In this document: positions 42,205 through 46,809 of the stretch, one piece after another
Numbering within the stretch: position 1 is the stretch's first letter
Layout: each line of letters begins with the position of its first letter
Source: Oscillospiraceae bacterium
Lineage (GTDB): Bacteria; Bacillota; Clostridia; Oscillospirales; Ruminococcaceae
Direction of reading: 5' to 3'
NCBI GenBank assembly: GCA_029007035.1
Contig: JAQXHC010000043.1
Coordinates: 1-46,809, forward strand
Length of the DNA: 46,809 nucleotides
The notes under the pieces: model-generated
What the model was told of the DNA's origin: nothing
Databases searched by the model: none
Seen by the model: the letters and a program-made list of their open reading frames with translations, nothing else
Program-made: the position numbers and the translations under genes

Positions 42205-43435
42205 AATTCAGCCGTCGGTTCTCCGCGGAGATGTCGATATTCCTGCATCGAAGAGCTATGCTCACAGAGCGATAATCTGTGCTGCTCTGGCTGATGGCTC
42301 TTCAGTAATCAGCGGAGTTACAATGTCCAACGATATTTATGCAACCATTGACGCAATGAAAGCCCTCGGAGCGCAGATCACGGCACTATCCGATACAACG
42401 CTCAGAATTGACGGTATAAAAAAAGCTCCCGAAGCCGCCGAGATTGACTGCAATGAAAGCGGCTCGACGCTGAGATTTGTTATACCGATAGCTGCGGCTC
42501 TTGGCGTCAGATCTGTATTTAATGGCAGAGGACGGCTGCCTCAGCGTCCGATTGACATATATATCCGCGAACTTGGGAAACATGGAATAACCTTTAATTA
42601 CAATAATACAATGCCATTTGATATTTCCGGCAGTCTGACCGGAGGAGAATATCACGCAGAAGGAAACGTATCGTCCCAGTTTATCACGGGGCTGTTATTT
42701 GCATTACCATTACTCAATGAAGATTCTGATATTATCCTGACATCAAAACTTGAATCCAAACCATATATAGATATTACAGCCGAGTGCATGAGACGATTTG
42801 GAATTAACGTCGAAGAAACGGATAAAGGCTACCACATAAAAGGAAGCCAGAAATATAAACCGGCAGATATAATGATTGAGGGTGACTATTCACAGGCTGC
42901 ATTCTTTTACACGGCTAACGCTCTCGGCTCGGAGATAAAAATAAACAATTTGAACCCTGAAAGTGTCCAGGGAGACAAGAAAATACTTGAAATCATTTCC
43001 GGAATGTGCTATAATAATGAAAGATATAATTTAAAGAGCTTTAATGCTGACTGTTCGGATATACCGGATTTGGTTCCGATTCTCACTGTTCTTGGCTGCT
43101 TCGGCAGTGAAAAATCCGTCATATTCAATGCCGAGCGTCTGAGAATCAAGGAAAGTGATAGACTGCAAGCTATTTCCGTCACCCTGAATACTCTCGGAGG
43201 AAATGTGCAGGTTACCGACGACGGTCTTATAATCAATCCTGTCCGTAAATTCCACGGAGGAGTTGTCGAAAGCTTCGGCGACCACCGTATAGTAATGTCA
43301 GCTGCGATTGCCGCCCTTAAAGCTGACGGAGAAATCATCATCAGAGGTGCAGAGGCAGTAGAAAAATCATATCCCGGCTTTTTCAGGGATTATAATAAGC
43401 TTGGAGGAAAAGCATATGTCATCACTTTGGAATAA
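42194..43435 (+). CDS. aroA: 3-Phosphoshikimate 1-carboxyvinyltransferase (EPSP synthase)
   Basis: The protein has 413 residues. It joins shikimate-3-phosphate and PEP. Motifs: DIPASKSYAHRAIICAALADGSSVISG (about 15-41), NESGSTLRFVIPIAAALG (about 92-109), GRLPQRPIDIYIREL, SSQFITGLLFALPLL, GDYSQAAFFYTANALG, RIKESDRLQAI and FGDHRIVMSAAIAAL. It overlaps aroB by 11 bases, with GGAGG ahead of the ATG, so translation is coupled. The loop motif that includes SGSTLRF is unlike the E. coli form NAGTAMR and closer to class II enzymes, which are often glyphosate-tolerant; this is family knowledge, not tested. Confidence 0.95.
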   Translation: MDVRIQPSVLRGDVDIPASKSYAHRAIICAALADGSSVISGVTMSNDIYATIDAMKALGAQITALSDTTLRIDGIKKAPEAAEIDCNESGSTLRFVIPIAAALGVRSVFNGRGRLPQRPIDIYIRELGKHGITFNYNNTMPFDISGSLTGGEYHAEGNVSSQFITGLLFALPLLNEDSDIILTSKLESKPYIDITAECMRRFGINVEETDKGYHIKGSQKYKPADIMIEGDYSQAAFFYTANALGSEIKINNLNPESVQGDKKILEIISGMCYNNERYNLKSFNADCSDIPDLVPILTVLGCFGSEKSVIFNAERLRIKESDRLQAISVTLNTLGGNVQVTDDGLIINPVRKFHGGVVESFGDHRIVMSAAIAALKADGEIIIRGAEAVEKSYPGFFRDYNKLGGKAYVITLE

Positions 43436-44510
43436 TCGCATCTCCATATCAATATTCGGCGAGTCCCATGGACCTGCAATCGGAGTTGTTATCGATAATC
43501 TACCTCCCGGAGAGTATATCGATATTGAGGAGCTTGGACGTTTTATGAAAAGGCGTGCTCCCAAAAAGGACGGTACAACTACGTCCAGAAGCGAAAAAGA
43601 TATGCCGCAGATTCTTTCGGGCGTAATCAACGAGCATACAACCGGAACACCTCTGTGTGCATTTATTCAGAATACCGATATGCACTCCGGAGACTATTCA
43701 AATATTCAGCGCTGTGCCCGTCCGGGTCATGCCGATTATACGGGAGCGGTTCGTTATAAGGGATTTAATGATGTTCGCGGAGGCGGTCATTTCTCTGGAA
43801 GATTAACAGCTCCTCTCTGTTTCGCAGGCGCTTTGTGCGGTCAGATTCTCGAACGCAGAGGAATCTATACAGGCGCTCATATCGCAGAAATCCACGGAAT
43901 CAAGGATAAGGCATTCGACAGTGTGAACGTCAGCCGCGAAGATATTTTAAATGTCCGCTATAAGGATTTCCCCGTCATCAACGACAAAAAAGGCGAGAAA
44001 ATGAAAGAGGACATAAATTATGCAAGAATGAACTGTGAGTCACTTGGCGGAATCATCGAGTGTGCTTCCATAAATGTCCCGGCAGGAATCGGTTCACCGA
44101 TATTCGACGGACTTGAAAACTCTATGGCGCAGCTTATTTTTGGTATTCCTGCGGTTAAGGGACTGGAATTCGGTGCCGGATTCGGAGTAGCCAAAATGGT
44201 CGGAAGTACAAATAATGACGAATTTTATGTTGATGATCACGGTCACGTACTTACAAGAACGAATAATCACGGAGGAATTCTCGGCGGAATATCATCCGGT
44301 ATGCCGATTACTCTTAAAGTTGCGATTAAGCCGACTCCTTCAATTGCAAAGGAACAGCCAACCGTTGATATGCACGAAATGAAGAACGATACAATAAGCA
44401 TACACGGCAGACACGATCCTTGTATTGTTCCCCGTGCTGTACCTTGTGTCGAAGCAGCTGTTAATATTGCTCTGCTTGCAAAAATGCTTGATTATCCTAA
44501 TTTCTGTTAA
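43416..44510 (+). CDS. aroC: Chorismate synthase
   Basis: The protein has 364 residues. It removes phosphate from EPSP using reduced FMN to give chorismate. Signatures: SIFGESHGPAIGVVIDNLPPGEYID (about 12-36), RPGHADYTGAVRYKGFNDVRGGGHFSGRLTAPLCFAGALC, and C-terminal NNHGGILGGISSGMPI, GRHDPCIVPRAVPCVEAA. It overlaps the aroA end by 20 bases; ATG 43416 follows GGAGG by eight bases, a better start than 43401. Confidence 0.96.
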   Translation: MSSLWNNRISISIFGESHGPAIGVVIDNLPPGEYIDIEELGRFMKRRAPKKDGTTTSRSEKDMPQILSGVINEHTTGTPLCAFIQNTDMHSGDYSNIQRCARPGHADYTGAVRYKGFNDVRGGGHFSGRLTAPLCFAGALCGQILERRGIYTGAHIAEIHGIKDKAFDSVNVSREDILNVRYKDFPVINDKKGEKMKEDINYARMNCESLGGIIECASINVPAGIGSPIFDGLENSMAQLIFGIPAVKGLEFGAGFGVAKMVGSTNNDEFYVDDHGHVLTRTNNHGGILGGISSGMPITLKVAIKPTPSIAKEQPTVDMHEMKNDTISIHGRHDPCIVPRAVPCVEAAVNIALLAKMLDYPNFC

Positions 44511-44520
44511 GGTGATTTCT

Positions 44521-45114
44521 ATGCAGGAAGAAAACATTATGAAAATGTCCGAAATGGCTGATACTGCCATAAAGGATGTTCCTACGCTTAACATTCTGCT
44601 TTGCTATCTGCTTTATAAAATTGACCGCCCTGTCGAGCCTGAACAGCTTTATGAAATTGCAGTAAGTACGGAACTGATAAATTATTTCTACTATCAGGAC
44701 TCAATTGATTATCTGCTGAAAAGCGAGTGTATTGCTCTTGAAAAGAACAAAAACGGAGTCGAAAGCTATGTTCTGCTTGTTAAGGGCAGAGAATGTGCCA
44801 AGGAACTGAAAAAATACGCTCCGAAGTCTTATCGGGATAAATTGGTTCTGGCGGCTCTGAAATATTTTGCTAAACTGAAATATGAGCAGGAAATCAAAAT
44901 TGAATATGTACCGATTGAAAATGGATATTACACTCATGTCCGCTGTCTTGATGCTAAGTGCGATTTAATGGATCTGAAGCTGTTTGCTCCCGATCTGACG
45001 CAGGCAAAGCTTCTCGGAGAAAAGATTATGCTTAATCCCTCGGGTTTTTACGGCAAGGTTATTGAACTTGCACTTTCAAATAAGGAAGTCCCCTATGACC
45101 TTTCGGACAATTAA
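44521..45114 (+). CDS. DUF4364 family protein
   Basis: The protein has 197 residues. N-terminal winged-helix-like region: VPTLNILLCYLLYKIDRPVEPEQLYEI, YFYYQDSIDYLLKSECIALEK; the C-terminal mixed domain includes EIKIEYVPIENGYYTHVRCLD and LKLFAPDLTQAKLLGEKIMLNP. This is the DUF4364 family of Clostridia. A DNA-binding role is suspected from the fold but not proven. It starts ten bases after aroC (AAGGTG ribosome site) and ends just before the terminator, so it belongs to the aro transcript. Confidence 0.88.
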   Translation: MQEENIMKMSEMADTAIKDVPTLNILLCYLLYKIDRPVEPEQLYEIAVSTELINYFYYQDSIDYLLKSECIALEKNKNGVESYVLLVKGRECAKELKKYAPKSYRDKLVLAALKYFAKLKYEQEIKIEYVPIENGYYTHVRCLDAKCDLMDLKLFAPDLTQAKLLGEKIMLNPSGFYGKVIELALSNKEVPYDLSDN

Positions 45115-45154
45115 AGCATCAACTCCTGTTGTACATTTTCTGTTATATATTAAT

Positions 45155-45185
45155 AATGGGAGACGTATCTGTCTCCCATTTTTAT
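45155..45185. terminator. Bidirectional terminator between aro operon and PBP gene
   Basis: AATGGGAGAC (45155-45164) pairs perfectly with GTCTCCCATT (45171-45180), loop GTATCT, followed by TTTTTATTT on the plus strand. It lies at the PBP stop codon on the other strand. Confidence 0.88.
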
Positions 45186-46771
45186 TTGTCGGCTTTTGTA
45201 ATTTCATCAGCAATTTTACGGAATATCGGAGCGGCAGAGTCATTTCCGTAGCCTCCATCCTCCACAAGTACTGTGACAGCATATTCAGGGTTGTCTGACG
45301 GAAAAAAGCCCGTAACCCACGCATTGCATATTTCCAATCCATCTTCATTGAATCTGCCCGTCTGGGCAGTTGATGTTTTAGCTCCGGCGGTTGTTTTCTG
45401 AGGACGCGCATTGGCAGTCTCATTATCGTAAACAGCAGCAGTCATCATATTTTTCAGCGATTCGGCAATGTACTCTTCAAGCACATAGGCATACTGCGGT
45501 TCTTTTTCATTTTCAATAGTTTCCCCGTCTTTCGTCAGGCCTTTTATGATTCGTAAAACAGGCATTTTTCCTCCGCCTGCAATCGCACATGTCAGCTGTG
45601 AAATATGCAGCGGCGTTGCTGAAAGCTTTCCCTGACCGAACGAAAAATTGGCAAGCTCAGCCGGAATCAGCAATTCCTTTTCTGTAGGAAGAACGCCTGC
45701 AGAAGCCGTCATTCCCGAACAAAGATGAATTTCTCTTCCGAATCCGAGTGTATATGCAGTCTCACGAAATTTCGGAACACTTATAAATCCACTGAGATTG
45801 ATGAAATAAGTGTTACAGGAATTAACAGTAGCTTCAGTTATATTCTGAATCCCATGACCGTCGTGACGGTGACATCGAAAGGCTTGTCCCCTGACATCAA
45901 TTGCTCCCGTACAGTCGTAAACCAGTGTATCAACATTCTCAATAATTGCTTCGGCAGAAGTGACAAGCTTGAAAATCGAGCCTACGCTGTAGGAATAAAG
46001 ACATCGGTTAATCATAGGACTTTTTTCGTCGTTTATCGCTTCGGCAAGATTATCCGTGCTGTATGACGGCAGACTGACCATTGCGAGAATATCTCCCGTA
46101 CTCACCTCGCTTACAACAACCGCGCCGCATTCAATGTCCGAAGCAGCTTCTTCGCAGATTTTCTGGATTGTCTTGTCAAGTGTCATCACAACTCCGCTTT
46201 TGTCTTCATCGGGACGGTTTACAGTCTTTTCTATTCCATTCAGGATATTTCCAAAACCGTCCGCAGAATAAGTCACACTCTGCTCGTCAGCGTTACCGCG
46301 CAGAAGTGAATCGTAGGCATATTCAATCCCGGACACGCCATACCCCTGCGATATATATCCGACCGCATGACAGGCTGTCTGATGTTCCGAATATCTTATT
46401 GGAACATTAAAAACCGTCAATCCGTCGCTTTCCGGAGTATTTTCTTCACACTCGAATGTAAACAGTTTGCCGCTTTCGTAGCCCTTCATAAATTCGTCTG
46501 TATTACAGGCGTATTTGATCAGTGTTTTGTCTGTCAATTCCGGAACTGCGGCGGCGATAAAAGTATGTTTTTCATTGACGAGAGGTGAAAGACTCCTGTC
46601 GTATATATATCCGTCACTGCTTCCGACGGAGTAAGAAACAGTCTGGTATTCAAGTCCTGCATCAACCGATTCGGGATTGGCAGCAATTCGGAAATATACA
46701 AAAATTATCCACAGGAACATCATTGCAAATATCAGTCCAATAATCATTATTCTTTTGTTCAGTCCGGACAT
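45182..46771 (-). CDS. Class B penicillin-binding protein (PBP2/FtsI-like transpeptidase)
   Basis: The protein has 529 residues, shorter than most class B PBPs. A membrane anchor (about 9-28) is followed by a small N-terminal domain (about 40-190; VSGIEYAYDSLLRG is a typical dimerisation block). The transpeptidase domain has SxxK as SIFK (Ser265, Lys268) and SxN as SCN (318-320). The third motif is KTST (465-468), where KTG is standard, so Gly is replaced by Ser. It should crosslink peptidoglycan at the outer membrane face. FGQGKLSATPLHISQLT and WVTGFFPSDNPEYAVTVLVEDG are family blocks. ATG 46771 follows GAGGTGA by five bases. It could serve division, elongation or spore cortex; the sequence does not settle this. 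Confidence 0.9.
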   Translation of the reverse strand: MSGLNKRIMIIGLIFAMMFLWIIFVYFRIAANPESVDAGLEYQTVSYSVGSSDGYIYDRSLSPLVNEKHTFIAAAVPELTDKTLIKYACNTDEFMKGYESGKLFTFECEENTPESDGLTVFNVPIRYSEHQTACHAVGYISQGYGVSGIEYAYDSLLRGNADEQSVTYSADGFGNILNGIEKTVNRPDEDKSGVVMTLDKTIQKICEEAASDIECGAVVVSEVSTGDILAMVSLPSYSTDNLAEAINDEKSPMINRCLYSYSVGSIFKLVTSAEAIIENVDTLVYDCTGAIDVRGQAFRCHRHDGHGIQNITEATVNSCNTYFINLSGFISVPKFRETAYTLGFGREIHLCSGMTASAGVLPTEKELLIPAELANFSFGQGKLSATPLHISQLTCAIAGGGKMPVLRIIKGLTKDGETIENEKEPQYAYVLEEYIAESLKNMMTAAVYDNETANARPQKTTAGAKTSTAQTGRFNEDGLEICNAWVTGFFPSDNPEYAVTVLVEDGGYGNDSAAPIFRKIADEITKADK

Positions 46772-46809
46772 AAAATCACCTCGCATTAACTTATTATCCG
46801 CATAATGGA

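Noticed and set aside
43005..43030. Promoter-like TATAAT inside aroA (GCTATAATAATG)
   Set aside because: It lies within coding sequence without a matching -35 box and serves no downstream start nearby.

Overview
The window reads as chromosomal DNA of an anaerobic, spore-forming Firmicute of the Ruminococcus / Oscillospiraceae type. Evidence: three secreted proteins end in Ruminococcus-like dockerins (cellulosome parts), one of them a GH44 endoglucanase; both aminoacyl-tRNA synthetase loci have T-box leaders; a BofA-like sporulation protein, RNase M5, DUF4364, DUF1292 and DUF2935 proteins are all common in Clostridia; promoters are strict TTGACA-N17-TATAAT. The species cannot be named from the sequence alone. 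No tRNA, rRNA, CRISPR array or intact insertion sequence was seen.

Left part (1-13.6 kb, accessory). The window opens with the 5' end of an MFS efflux gene on the minus strand. Its leader carries a short leader peptide and two competing hairpins, which looks like ribosome-mediated attenuation. A divergent TetR gene is broken by an internal deletion, but two matching operator-like sites remain between the promoters. Next come a GNAT with a Cys-rich N-terminus and two paralogous dockerin proteins on the minus strand (HEFGH metallopeptidase-like domain, left-handed beta-helix repeats, LamG-like domain, dockerin). An AraC-type regulator with a LacI-like sensor domain, an XRE-regulator remnant, the GH44-dockerin enzyme and a DUF2935 protein follow.

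Middle part (13.7-31.7 kb, mostly core). Minus-strand genes are a zinc-ribbon protein, pyrimidine-nucleoside phosphorylase, and four small genes ending with a BofA-like protein. A YfcE-type phosphodiesterase lies on the plus strand. A tight eight-gene minus-strand run follows: alaS, HIT, phosphoribosyltransferase, comEC, holA, rnmV, MBOAT acyltransferase, DHHW/AlgX-like protein. It sits behind an alanine T-box and ends at a strong terminator. The MBOAT and DHHW proteins both lack expected catalytic histidines. Back to back with it, a phenylalanine T-box controls pheS-pheT.

Right part (31.7-46.8 kb). This holds a DUF1275 membrane protein, a LysR regulator with a MATE exporter and a short inverted-repeat element between them, a GNAT and a hot-dog thioesterase. 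A DtxR-family regulator then leads a murL-murD-methyltransferase cluster, pointing to the alternative D-glutamate route (MurD2 adds L-Glu, MurL epimerises it). After a DUF1292 gene and a probable 6S RNA comes an aroB-aroA-aroC-DUF4364 operon. A class B penicillin-binding protein on the minus strand closes the window.
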